From: an uncultured Archangium sp.
GTDB lineage: Bacteria; Myxococcota; Myxococcia; Myxococcales; Myxococcaceae
Assembly: GCA_946479335.1 (NCBI GenBank)
Contig: CAMLFP010000048.1
Location: forward strand, 1-22,705
Length of the DNA: 22,705 nt
Reading direction: 5' to 3'
Shown in pieces: positions 6,661 to 14,012 of this stretch. The position numbers and the translations under genes are program-made. Numbering within the stretch: position 1 is the first letter of the stretch; each line of letters starts with the position of its first letter. The notes beneath the pieces were generated by a model. That model was not told the DNA's origin, did not search any database, and saw nothing but the letters and a program-made list of their open reading frames with translations.

Positions 6661-8822
6661 TGCGTAATCAACTCCTGGTGCTCTGTCTGGTTGTTTCGGG
6701 GTGCTCGTTCGATATCAAGACGTGCACGACTGATGATGACTGCGTGGCCGGCGGCTATTGCGGTGAAGGCGGCTTTTGTGTCGCGCGCGAGGAGCAGACG
6801 GGCGGCGGCGCGGGCGGTGGAGGCGGTGCGCAGACCACGGGGGGTGGAACGCAGGTGGGTGGTGGCTCAGCGACCGGTGGCGGCGATCCCACAGGCGGAG
6901 GCGGGACCTCCAGCCTGTGTGACGGCGGGTGTCCTGTTTGGGAGGAGTGCACCTCCGATGCCGTGTGTGTCGATATCGGCCTGGAGTTGTCGTGGGCAAC
7001 GCCAGATAGCGGCTCGCGATTCGGCCCGAATCAGACTGTGCCGTTGAAACTGAGCGTTTCACGTGCAGACGGCGGCGCGCTTCCAACCTCGATTCCTTTT
7101 GCTCTCATTGGCACTACGACTTCGTCTCTCGCCGGGCCGGGTTACGTCGGCAGCGTTCAACTGACCAACGCTTCGGGCACCAAGACGCTCTGGGCGGGCT
7201 GGGACGGCGGGCCGAGCACGACCACAACGTTCGATATCGACTCCACGCCGCCTGATCTGGAGTTTGCGACGGACGCTGGTTACCACCAGCGGGATGAAGT
7301 GATTTATGGCATTCTGCGAGCGACTGACTCGATTGCGGATTCAGGAGTTGTTCTGGGCGGCGTTGAAGCGCGTCGCGTTGATGCCTCTTTGTGCCCCGGA
7401 TTTTCTCAAAACTCACAAGACACTGCATGTTATGAGCTTGATCTAAGTAAGCCGACATTTAACAAGTTTGATGGGGGCATGAGCGTTTCGCTGTCGGCCA
7501 TTGATGTGTATGGAAATTATGTAGTGCAGAACTCCTCGGATATCCTGGTCACACGTCTGAAATGGACAAAGGTGATTGCTGGCGGTAGCCCGGTTCAGGC
7601 TTTGGCTGTCGCGTCTGACGGTGCGCTGTTCGCTGGGAATCAAACTTCAGTGACCAAGCTGCTTCCGGGCGTTCCTTTGTCGTCGTTCTCGACTGGAAAT
7701 GTGCAGTCATTGGCAGTTTCGGAATCGTATGTTTTTGCCGCGTACAACACGTCTGGTGGTGGTGCGAGTGGTCACATTGACGCGTTCGATCCAACGACGT
7801 TCATGCTTCAAAGTGGTGGTTGTGCTGGCGCAACGGGTTCGAATACGTATTCAGGAATTGCGCTCCATCGTCCTTCCTCAGGTCTGGCGACCTACGGCGT
7901 GGGGAGCTTTAATGCGGTAAATCAAGTCAGCAACCCCAATGGGTTTGGGTGCATGGCTCGGCCGGCGAGCACCCCGCTTATTTTTCAGCAAGACTCATCA
8001 ACTCTTGATTCGTTTAGCTGGTCGTCGAATTCTCTCCCTGCGGCGGTCAATATTGCTGTTCACGCCGGCAAGGCTTCTTTTCTTGCCAATAATACTTTCT
8101 TGGGAGCACTCGGTGGTTGTATCTGGGAGGAAGTTGATCTTGGGAATCCGAATGCGACACCTGAAAGCTCACAGTTGACCGGCTTGGGCGTGGCTTGTGT
8201 TGGCCAGGCGGTGCGAACCGATGCGTTCTTGATTTCATCGAAGCAAGCAGCAGGGGATCAGGTGTTTCTTCGCGCGGACGCTGGGAGCGAGGGTGGCACA
8301 CTCGGTGGAGTGACCGCCGACAGAGGCGTTCCTTCTGTTGCCTCAATCATCGAAGCTTACTTAGGACAAGGCAGCGCGCTGGTTCGGTTCAACCCTAGTG
8401 ACTTGGATGCAGGCGGTGTGGGGATTGGCGCTGCACTGTCGGGAGAATCGGTGCGAACTGCACCGGTCTTGGGTGACGAACAAGACGGCGGTGTGGCAGC
8501 GGGCTACGCGATTTCAGACAAGGGTACCCTGATTGCGTTCACGCACAGCAATGCGAATTCAGTCGAACTCTGGCGTTCTAAAGTATTGGATTCATCCGAT
8601 ACCATCGCGAGCCACATGGCTTTTGATCGTAATCGGAGTAATTGTGCCTCGAAGACCGGCATTCTCTATTTGGGCACAGCGAGCGGGAACGTCACTGCAA
8701 TTATCGTGGATTCTCCTAGGTTGCTCGACAAGGTCGGTGCATGGCCGAAGTACCAGCGGACCATGGGCAACGCAGGCAACGACGATTCTTTCTTCCCGAT
8801 TAACTGGCCAAGTTGTCCGTGA
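6660..8822 (+). CDS. Large lipoprotein with Cys-rich head, Gly-rich linker and beta-propeller-like body
   Basis: 720 residues. The lipoprotein signal ends VSG-C15. The mature head has four Cys at exact six-residue spacing (C22, C28, C34, C40). A Gly-rich linker (about 47-83, runs of TGGG) leads to a second Cys cluster (C87, C91, C97, C103), then Ig-like beta segments (about 106-310; STPPDLEF marks a domain start). The C-terminal ~400 residues look like a beta-propeller: repeated blade-like strands (VQALAVASDGALFAGN, VQSLAVSESYVFAAYN, TGILYLGTASGNVTAI). The end, AWPKYQRTMGNAGN, is typical of PQQ-like propellers in myxobacterial surface proteins. ATG 6660 overlaps the previous stop (TAATG), so translation is coupled. 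From about 7080 to 8820 the base composition is far less GC-rich than in its neighbours, and a TTA codon occurs (8360-8362). Probably outer-membrane anchored; ligand unknown. Confidence 0.87.
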   Translation: MRNQLLVLCLVVSGCSFDIKTCTTDDDCVAGGYCGEGGFCVAREEQTGGGAGGGGGAQTTGGGTQVGGGSATGGGDPTGGGGTSSLCDGGCPVWEECTSDAVCVDIGLELSWATPDSGSRFGPNQTVPLKLSVSRADGGALPTSIPFALIGTTTSSLAGPGYVGSVQLTNASGTKTLWAGWDGGPSTTTTFDIDSTPPDLEFATDAGYHQRDEVIYGILRATDSIADSGVVLGGVEARRVDASLCPGFSQNSQDTACYELDLSKPTFNKFDGGMSVSLSAIDVYGNYVVQNSSDILVTRLKWTKVIAGGSPVQALAVASDGALFAGNQTSVTKLLPGVPLSSFSTGNVQSLAVSESYVFAAYNTSGGGASGHIDAFDPTTFMLQSGGCAGATGSNTYSGIALHRPSSGLATYGVGSFNAVNQVSNPNGFGCMARPASTPLIFQQDSSTLDSFSWSSNSLPAAVNIAVHAGKASFLANNTFLGALGGCIWEEVDLGNPNATPESSQLTGLGVACVGQAVRTDAFLISSKQAAGDQVFLRADAGSEGGTLGGVTADRGVPSVASIIEAYLGQGSALVRFNPSDLDAGGVGIGAALSGESVRTAPVLGDEQDGGVAAGYAISDKGTLIAFTHSNANSVELWRSKVLDSSDTIASHMAFDRNRSNCASKTGILYLGTASGNVTAIIVDSPRLLDKVGAWPKYQRTMGNAGNDDSFFPINWPSCP
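6796..6903 (+). repeat. In-frame Gly/Thr-rich low-complexity repeat in lipoprotein gene
   Basis: The stretch codes for repeated TGGG-like units (GGC/GGT/GGA glycine codons with ACG/ACC/ACA threonine), forming a flexible linker between the two Cys clusters. Synonymous codons vary, so it is not a recent perfect tandem duplication. Confidence 0.75.
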
Positions 8823-8899
8823 GAAGCGCTCGCAGGCGCGCAGGTATGGTTCATTTCTGACGTGTCCCCGGGGCTCGACCGCATAAGGTCCCGCCACCG

Positions 8900-11344
8900 A
8901 TGCGTCAGGCACTTGAGCTGATCCGCCTCCGATTTGGCCGCAGCTGGTGGCTCATGCTGCTGCTCTCCTGGGTCGCCACCGCGTTCGCCGCCGTCTGGTG
9001 GGAGTTCGACGTCATGGAGATCTCCGACGACGAGCGCGGCGCGTACGACGACGGCCTCAAGGCCTTCACGTTGCCCAAGCGCGACGTCCTCAAGTTCCTC
9101 CAGTCGGAGTTCGGCCTCGGCAAGCTGGTGCACTCCGAAGACGTGGTCATCGTCGCGCTCGACGACACCACGATGACGGAGGTCGCGGGCAGCCCGCTGC
9201 TGCGGCAGCGCTACGGCTCGAACCTCCCGTTCGACCGCGTGGTGTGGGCCGACCTCTACAACTACCTGAGCCGCGCCGGCGCGAAGGCGGTGGCCTTCGA
9301 CATGGTGATGAACGAGCAGTCGAGCGACGGCACCGGTGACCGCGCGTTCGCCGAAGCGCTCGACGAGTCGAGCGTGCCGCTCATCTTGAGCTTCAACACC
9401 TCGGCCACCGCGCCGCCGCTCCCGAAGATCGAGCGCCCCAACTTCGAGCGCCCGCTGGGCAAGATGCCCGCGCCGCCGACGAAGGAGGTGCCCGAGGGCG
9501 AGTTCCCCGAAGACCCGACGCCCGAGGAGCAGGCCGCGGCGGCGAAGTTCGTCGCCGAGAAGCGCCTCGAGTGGGCCGCGCTCGCATACTCGGTGCCCAT
9601 CGAGTTCTCCGGCGGCCTCGAGGCGCCGCAGTTCCCCACCGTGCTCGACAAGGAGAGCGGCAAGGAGCTCCAGGAGCACCCGATGGCCTCGCTGCCCGCG
9701 ATGCTCGAGTCGGTCGACTTCTTCGGCTCCGCGAGCAGCGAGGAGGACGAAGACGGCAAGCTGCGCCGCACCTCGTTCGCGTTCACCGACGGCGACAACA
9801 CCTACGCCACGCTGCCGGTGCTGACGCTGGCCGCGCTCGAGAAGAACAAGCACGTCGCCATCGCGCCCGGAGTGCTGACCATCGGCGAGCGCAAGGTGCG
9901 CATCAACAACGACGGCTCCGCGGAGATCAACTACGGCGGCCGGCTCGCCGACCGCTTCACCATGATTCCCCTCGGGGGCGTGGTGTCGCGGTATCTCTTT
10001 TGTCAGGGCAAGGAGCAGCAGGTCTGCCCCGACGGCGACATCTCGAAGGACCCCGAGGCCGCGATCTTCAAGGACAAGATCGTGCTGGTGGGCGGCATCG
10101 CGGTGGGCACCGGCGATTCGAAGGCCACGCCGCTCGAGCAGGCGGTGCCCGGCCTCGTGAAGCAGGCCGCGACGTTGGACAACCTGCTCCGCGACAACTT
10201 CATCATCGCCGCGCCGTTCTGGCTCTCGCTGCTCTTCTCGTTCTTCGTCGCGTTCTTCTCGGTGATGTTGGTGCTGGTGGTGCGCAACACCTTCGTCGAC
10301 ATCGGCTGGCCGATTCTCCTCTACGTGGGGTTCTTCCTGCTGACGGGCAGCTTCCTGGTCGCCACCGGGCAGCACGTGTTGTCGGCGATGCCCGGGCTCG
10401 CGGGCACGGTGGGCTCGATCCTCGCCACCAGCTACGAGCGCCTCTTCGCGCGCAAAGACCGCGACCGCCTGAAGGAGCTCTTCCAGAACTACATGGAGGC
10501 CGACCTCGTCGAGCTGATGGTCGAGCAGAAGACGCTGCCGAAGCTCGACGGCGAGAACATGCGGGTCACCGCGTTCTTCTCAGACATCAAGGGCTTCTCG
10601 ACGTTCAGCGAGAAGTACAAGAACAACCCCAAGCGCTTGATGTGGGTCATCAACCGGTACCTCTCGACGGTGACGCCGGAGCTCACCCGCGAGGGCGCGT
10701 GCATCGACAAGTACATCGGCGACGCGGTGGTGGCGTTGTTCGGCGCGCCGGTGCGGCACCATGACCACGCCATCCGCGCGTGCCGCGGGGCGCTCGCGGT
10801 GCAGAAGGCCATCGGCGAGCTGCGCGAGAAGTTCCGCGCCGAGGGGCTGCCCGACGTCTACACGCGCGTCGGGCTCAACACCGGCGAGATGATGGTGGGC
10901 AACATCGGCAGCGAGCAGCTCCTCGACTTCACCGCCATCGGCGACGAGATGAACCTCGCCGCGCGGCTCGAGGGCGCCAACAAGCAGTACGGCACGCTGA
11001 TCATGATGGGGCAGGGCACGTACGACGAGGTGAAGGCCGAGGTCGAAGCGCGCGAGCTCGATCGCGTGCGCGTCGCGGGCAAGACGCAGGCGGTCACCGT
11101 GTACGAGCTGTTGGCGATGAAGGGCGGGCTCTCCACCGAGAAGCGGAAAGTGGTTGACCTCTATGCCCAAGCGCTGCTGGCTTACCGCGCCCGTCGCTTC
11201 GAAGAGGCGAAGAGCAGGGCGGGGGAGGCGCTGCGCATCGACCGTGAAGATGGCCCGTCGCAGCGCCTCGTCGGGCTGTGTGACGAGTTCTTGAAGGAGC
11301 CTCCGCCCGCTGACTGGGACGGGGTCTCGTCGCTGGAGAAATGA
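8900..11344 (+). CDS. CHASE2-domain class III adenylate cyclase
   Basis: 814 residues. A signal-anchor helix (about 17-33) leads to an extracytoplasmic CHASE2 sensor (about 38-430; DVVIVALDD, AVAFDMVM and KIVLVGG are typical strands) with a Pro/Glu-rich insertion near 172-212. Three membrane helices follow (about 438-461, 468-487, 493-510). The cyclase domain (about 550-735) holds metal Asp D562 (SDIKGF) and D608 (KYIGDAV), K604 and T678 at the purine-selecting positions (the Lys/Thr pair seen in many bacterial adenylate cyclases), and N685 and R689 (MNLAARL). All catalytic residues are present, so cAMP production is expected. A helical TPR-like tail lies at about 745-800. The start at 8900 gives a basic head before the first helix; no Shine-Dalgarno is visible. 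The SH3b gene follows after 22 nt, so an operon is likely. Confidence 0.93.
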   Translation: MRQALELIRLRFGRSWWLMLLLSWVATAFAAVWWEFDVMEISDDERGAYDDGLKAFTLPKRDVLKFLQSEFGLGKLVHSEDVVIVALDDTTMTEVAGSPLLRQRYGSNLPFDRVVWADLYNYLSRAGAKAVAFDMVMNEQSSDGTGDRAFAEALDESSVPLILSFNTSATAPPLPKIERPNFERPLGKMPAPPTKEVPEGEFPEDPTPEEQAAAAKFVAEKRLEWAALAYSVPIEFSGGLEAPQFPTVLDKESGKELQEHPMASLPAMLESVDFFGSASSEEDEDGKLRRTSFAFTDGDNTYATLPVLTLAALEKNKHVAIAPGVLTIGERKVRINNDGSAEINYGGRLADRFTMIPLGGVVSRYLFCQGKEQQVCPDGDISKDPEAAIFKDKIVLVGGIAVGTGDSKATPLEQAVPGLVKQAATLDNLLRDNFIIAAPFWLSLLFSFFVAFFSVMLVLVVRNTFVDIGWPILLYVGFFLLTGSFLVATGQHVLSAMPGLAGTVGSILATSYERLFARKDRDRLKELFQNYMEADLVELMVEQKTLPKLDGENMRVTAFFSDIKGFSTFSEKYKNNPKRLMWVINRYLSTVTPELTREGACIDKYIGDAVVALFGAPVRHHDHAIRACRGALAVQKAIGELREKFRAEGLPDVYTRVGLNTGEMMVGNIGSEQLLDFTAIGDEMNLAARLEGANKQYGTLIMMGQGTYDEVKAEVEARELDRVRVAGKTQAVTVYELLAMKGGLSTEKRKVVDLYAQALLAYRARRFEEAKSRAGEALRIDREDGPSQRLVGLCDEFLKEPPPADWDGVSSLEK

Positions 11345-11355
11345 AGTTCACAACA

Positions 11356-11361
11356 GGGAGG
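11356..11361 (+). promoter_or_regulatory. Strong Shine-Dalgarno for the SH3b gene
   Basis: GGGAGG lies 5 nt before ATG 11367, one of the strongest sites in the window. It suggests this small secreted protein is made in larger amounts than the cyclase upstream. Confidence 0.7.
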
Positions 11362-11366
11362 TTCAC

Positions 11367-11861
11367 ATGAAGCGGAGTTTGTTGACCGCGGCGCTGCTGC
11401 TCTCGAGCGCGGCGTTCGCCGTCGCGAAGGGTGGCACGCTGTACATCAAGTCGAAGGACACCAAGGTGCTGAAGGACGCGAAGGCCAGCGCGTCGCCGGT
11501 CGCGACCCTGCAGCCGGGTGACGAGGTCATCTGGAACGGCGCCAGCGAGAAGGACAAGGCGTTCCACGAGGTGCAGGTGAAGGGCAAGAAGGGCTTCGTG
11601 CTGCAGGCGAACCTCTCGCCCACCAAGCCGGCTGAAGAGGTCGATTCGTCGACCGGCAAGCCCATCTCCAAGCAGGCGTTCGCCAGCTCGGCCGCGGCCA
11701 CCAAGGCGCTCACCCCCGCGGGCGTGAAGTACGCCAAGGGCAACGGCGTGAAGTCGAGCGAGGCCGCCGCGCAGATCATCTACGTCGAAGAACTCAACAA
11801 GGCCAAGGGCACGCCCGAGGCCATCGCCGCCAAGAGCAAGGCGCTCGGAGGTGCCAAGTGA
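11367..11861 (+). CDS. Secreted SH3b-like domain protein
   Basis: A 164-residue exported protein. Residues 1-18 or 1-20 form a signal peptide (cleavage after AFA or AVA). Residues about 22-86 read as a bacterial SH3 domain: GTLYIKS, LKDAKASASPVATLQPGDEV, then HEVQVKGKKGFVLQANL. That is the usual SH3b order, in which a conserved Gly-Phe/Trp-Val strand ends the fold. The remaining ~75 residues are Ala/Lys-rich and helical, containing an AAAQIIYVEELNKAKG segment. SH3b domains commonly bind peptidoglycan or partner proteins in the periplasm. Its stop overlaps the start of the M48 protease gene (GTGA), so the two are likely made together and may interact. No catalytic motif is present. Confidence 0.85.
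   Translation: MKRSLLTAALLLSSAAFAVAKGGTLYIKSKDTKVLKDAKASASPVATLQPGDEVIWNGASEKDKAFHEVQVKGKKGFVLQANLSPTKPAEEVDSSTGKPISKQAFASSAAATKALTPAGVKYAKGNGVKSSEAAAQIIYVEELNKAKGTPEAIAAKSKALGGAK
11847..11851 (+). promoter_or_regulatory. Shine-Dalgarno for M48 protease, inside the SH3b gene
   Basis: GGAGG stands 6 nt before GTG 11858 and lies within the last codons of the upstream gene. It supports the GTG start and the 4-nt GTGA overlap. Confidence 0.65.
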
Positions 11862-12901
11862 AGCGCATTCAGATTCTCGCCGCGTGCGCGGTGCTGCAGC
11901 TCGGGTCGGGCTGCGCGATGTTCAACGCCGTGCGCTCCGGCAACCCGGGCGCGATGGCCGCCGAGGCGCAGCGCCAGAAGGAGGCGATGGCCCAGGCCGT
12001 GAAGGACGCCGAGGTGCACTGTGAGCCCGTGAAGACCGCGGTCGTCGGCTACGACGAGGAGCGCGCCATCGGCGGCACCATCGGCGTCTCGCTGGTGTCG
12101 AACAACGGCTCGCTGTTCCTCGAGGGCATCACCGAGAAGGACCCCCAGGTGCTCAACGACAAGCTGGCGGCCAAGGAGAAGGTCGCGCTGCCCGACAACG
12201 CGGTGAACGACCTCACGGCGTACGTGTCCATCGTCGGCAAGAACCTGGCGAAGGGCTCGTCGCGCCCCGACCTCCCGTGGACCTTCGCGGTCATCGAGAA
12301 CGACGCGGTCAACGCCTTCTCGGCGCCCGGCGGCTACGTGGTGGTGACGACCGGCCTGCTCAAGAAGATCAACAACGAGGCGCAGCTCGCCGGCGTGTTG
12401 GGCCATGAGATTGGCCACGTCGTCCACAAGGACTCGCTCAACAAGTACCAGGACGCCAAGCACAAGCAGTGCATCGCGGCGAACGCGGCGGCCAACATCG
12501 CCAAGGCGGGTCTGCCCGCGGGTGCCGGCGGAGCGGTCGCGAAGTTCGCGGTCAAGTTCGATGGCCAGATGGACCTCGACAACTCCGATGGCGACTTCAT
12601 CAACTTCATCATGCAGGCCGTCATCACCATCCTGCAGTCGGGCAACGACAAGGAGTCGGAGTTCGCGGCCGACAAGACGGGCCTCGAGCTGGTGGCCTTC
12701 GCTGGCTACGACCCGAAGGAGTACGAGGGCTTCCTCACCTCGCTCGGCGAGCAGGGCGGTGGCTTCTCGCACCACCCCGCGACCAGCGAGCGCGTCGCCA
12801 AGCTGAAGGCGGCGCGTGAAGGTGACCTCGCGCCGTTCTGCGCCGGCACCGCGAAGCCCGACGTCTCGGGCCCGTTCGCGCCGCTCAAGCCCAAGAGCTG
12901 A
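11858..12901 (+). CDS. M48 family zinc metalloprotease, lipoprotein
   Basis: A 347-residue protease. The signal peptide ends LGSG-C19, which reads as a lipobox although position -3 is Gly, so lipidation is likely but not certain. The core fold runs from about 115 to 320. It has NAFSAPGGYVVVTTGLL (the strand and loop before the active-site helix in M48), HEIGH at 183-187 (H183, H187 zinc ligands, E184 catalytic) and third ligand E268 in EFAAD. FSHHPATSERVAKL (around H306) is the usual M48 downstream element. The family includes BepA/YfgC- and LoiP-like periplasmic proteases that take part in outer-membrane quality control. A helical insertion with hydrophobic Ala/Gly runs sits at about 205-260. 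It is coupled to the SH3b gene upstream and followed by a stem-loop. Confidence 0.93.
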   Translation: MKRIQILAACAVLQLGSGCAMFNAVRSGNPGAMAAEAQRQKEAMAQAVKDAEVHCEPVKTAVVGYDEERAIGGTIGVSLVSNNGSLFLEGITEKDPQVLNDKLAAKEKVALPDNAVNDLTAYVSIVGKNLAKGSSRPDLPWTFAVIENDAVNAFSAPGGYVVVTTGLLKKINNEAQLAGVLGHEIGHVVHKDSLNKYQDAKHKQCIAANAAANIAKAGLPAGAGGAVAKFAVKFDGQMDLDNSDGDFINFIMQAVITILQSGNDKESEFAADKTGLELVAFAGYDPKEYEGFLTSLGEQGGGFSHHPATSERVAKLKAAREGDLAPFCAGTAKPDVSGPFAPLKPKS

Positions 12902-12924
12902 GTCGCAGTGAGTTGTTGAACCCG

Positions 12925-12961
12925 CTGGCCGCTGCGTGCCCACCCTGCGCGCGGCGGCCAG
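12925..12961 (+). terminator. GC-rich stem-loop followed by T-rich run
   Basis: Bases 12925-12936 (CTGGCCGCTGCG) pair with 12950-12961 (CGCGGCGGCCAG) over 12 positions with one G-U, around a 13-base loop. The stem is followed at once by TGTTGTTTT (12962-12970). This is the most convincing intrinsic terminator in the window. It leaves only 33 nt before the next start, so it may attenuate and not fully end the transcript. Confidence 0.75.
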
Positions 12962-12985
12962 TGTTGTTTTCCCCGATGAAGAGAC

Positions 12986-12989
12986 GGAG
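12986..12989 (+). promoter_or_regulatory. Shine-Dalgarno choosing ATG 12995
   Basis: GGAG lies 5 nt before ATG 12995. The in-frame GTG at 12989 overlaps this site and is rejected as the start. Confidence 0.6.
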
Positions 12990-12994
12990 TGCCC

Positions 12995-13897
12995 ATGAAC
13001 CGGATGTTGTTCACTGCCCTGTTGGCGAGCGCCTGCGCGACGACCCCGGCGCGCAACGACGAAGACCGCATCGATGACGACGCGCAGCCGCCTGCCCGCG
13101 TCGAGCAGAAGTCGTCGGGGAGCGGGGCGGTCTCGTCGGCGAAGGTCGACATGAAGGCGGTGGCCGAGCAGGCCGCGAAGCAGGCGCAGGCGATGCGTGA
13201 CGCGCAGCAGGCGTGCGAGACCGAGGTGCCCGACGCGCTGACCGACGCGCAGCTGCTCGACCTCGCCCGGGAGCGTGAGGCGGCCTTCGTGAAGAACTTC
13301 GGGCCGCGCCTCGACAACGCCGCCGCGGTGAAGGAGCTGACGCGCATCGGGCGCGCGGTGGCGAAGACGGCGCCGCTCCAGTTCGGGTTGGTCGACAGCG
13401 ACCAGCCGCGCGCCTTCTCGGCGAGCGACGGCACCGTGTTGGTGACGACGGGCCTGGTGAAGAAGTGCGCGAACGAGGCGCAGCTGGCGGCGGTGCTGGC
13501 GCACGAGGCCGACCACGTCGCGAAGCGCGCCGATGAAGCGCCGCGCGTGAAGACGCTCCGCGCGGAGTGCGCCACGCGCAAGGCGATGGCGGCGCTGATG
13601 CCGCAACTGAGCGCCGACGCGACGAGCACCCGCTGGGTGACCACCCCGGTCGAGGGCCTGCTGCGCACCGGTGAGGCCGAGGCCGATGAGGCGGCGCAGC
13701 GCGCGCTGGCGGCGGCCGGCTACGACGTCGCGGAGTTCGAAGCGCTGGTGCGCGCCCTCGGCGACACCAACCAGGACGGGTGGACCTCCGAGGGCAGCGG
13801 CGCGCGCCGGGCCGAGAAGCTGCAGAACAGCCGCGAGGCGATGAAGCCGAAGAGCGGAAAGAAGCCCGCGTTACCAAAACCGCTCGCGGCGCTCTGA
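12995..13897 (+). CDS. Second, diverged M48-like metalloprotease lipoprotein
   Basis: A 300-residue protein paralogous to the upstream protease. The signal peptide ends LASA-C14, a plausible lipobox. A disordered acidic and Gln/Ala-rich head runs to about residue 75. The fold (about 82-285) keeps the same landmarks: AFSASDGTVLVTTGLVKK, then HEADH at 170-174 (zinc ligands H170, H174 and catalytic E171) and third ligand E227 in EAEAD. A bulge in the linking segment (about 180-225) carries the odd pair KTLRAEC. The downstream SHHP-type His of the first copy is missing, being replaced around DGWTSEGSGARRAEKL. It may still be catalytic because the three ligands remain, but substrate binding has probably changed. 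It is separated from its paralogue by the stem-loop at 12925-12961. Confidence 0.88.
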   Translation: MNRMLFTALLASACATTPARNDEDRIDDDAQPPARVEQKSSGSGAVSSAKVDMKAVAEQAAKQAQAMRDAQQACETEVPDALTDAQLLDLAREREAAFVKNFGPRLDNAAAVKELTRIGRAVAKTAPLQFGLVDSDQPRAFSASDGTVLVTTGLVKKCANEAQLAAVLAHEADHVAKRADEAPRVKTLRAECATRKAMAALMPQLSADATSTRWVTTPVEGLLRTGEAEADEAAQRALAAAGYDVAEFEALVRALGDTNQDGWTSEGSGARRAEKLQNSREAMKPKSGKKPALPKPLAAL

Positions 13898-13931
13898 CGT
13901 TTCTTAAAACTCGGTAAGTGTTTGAAACTGC

Positions 13932-13964
13932 TGACGAAATGCGTGAATCACACGCATTGCGTCA
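13932..13964. promoter_or_regulatory. Long imperfect palindrome upstream of the efflux operon
   Basis: TGACGAAATGCGTG (13932-13945) and CACGCATTGCGTCA (13951-13964) form 14-bp arms with one mismatch around AATCA. There is no T-run after it. It lies 34 nt after the protease stop and 48 nt before tetR. A regulator site is more likely than an intrinsic terminator, but either is possible. Confidence 0.5.
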
Positions 13965-13978
13965 AACGGTGCTTGCGC

Positions 13979-14006
13979 GTTCGTTAGTTGCTCCTTACTA
14001 ACGAAC
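13979..14006. promoter_or_regulatory. Perfect palindromic operator-like site before tetR
   Basis: GTTCGTTAGT (13979-13988) and ACTAACGAAC (13997-14006) are perfect 10-bp arms with an 8-base spacer, a layout typical of TetR-family operators. The right arm ends 6 nt before the tetR ATG. A weak promoter (TTGCGC 13973-13978, 17-nt spacer, TACTAA 13996-14001) would be covered by it. Autoregulation of the whole efflux operon is the natural reading. Confidence 0.7.
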
Positions 14007-14012
14007 CCGCTC

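Noticed and set aside
8666..10375. Long minus-strand open frame opposite the cyclase gene
   Set aside because: Arg/His/Glu/Leu-rich shadow of the CHASE2 cyclase with no recognisable domain.
11780..13606. Very long open frame on the minus strand opposite the two M48 genes
   Set aside because: Plus-strand genes there have clear families, ribosome sites and catalytic motifs. The antisense translation is a low-complexity Arg/Leu/His-rich product typical of GC-rich shadow frames.
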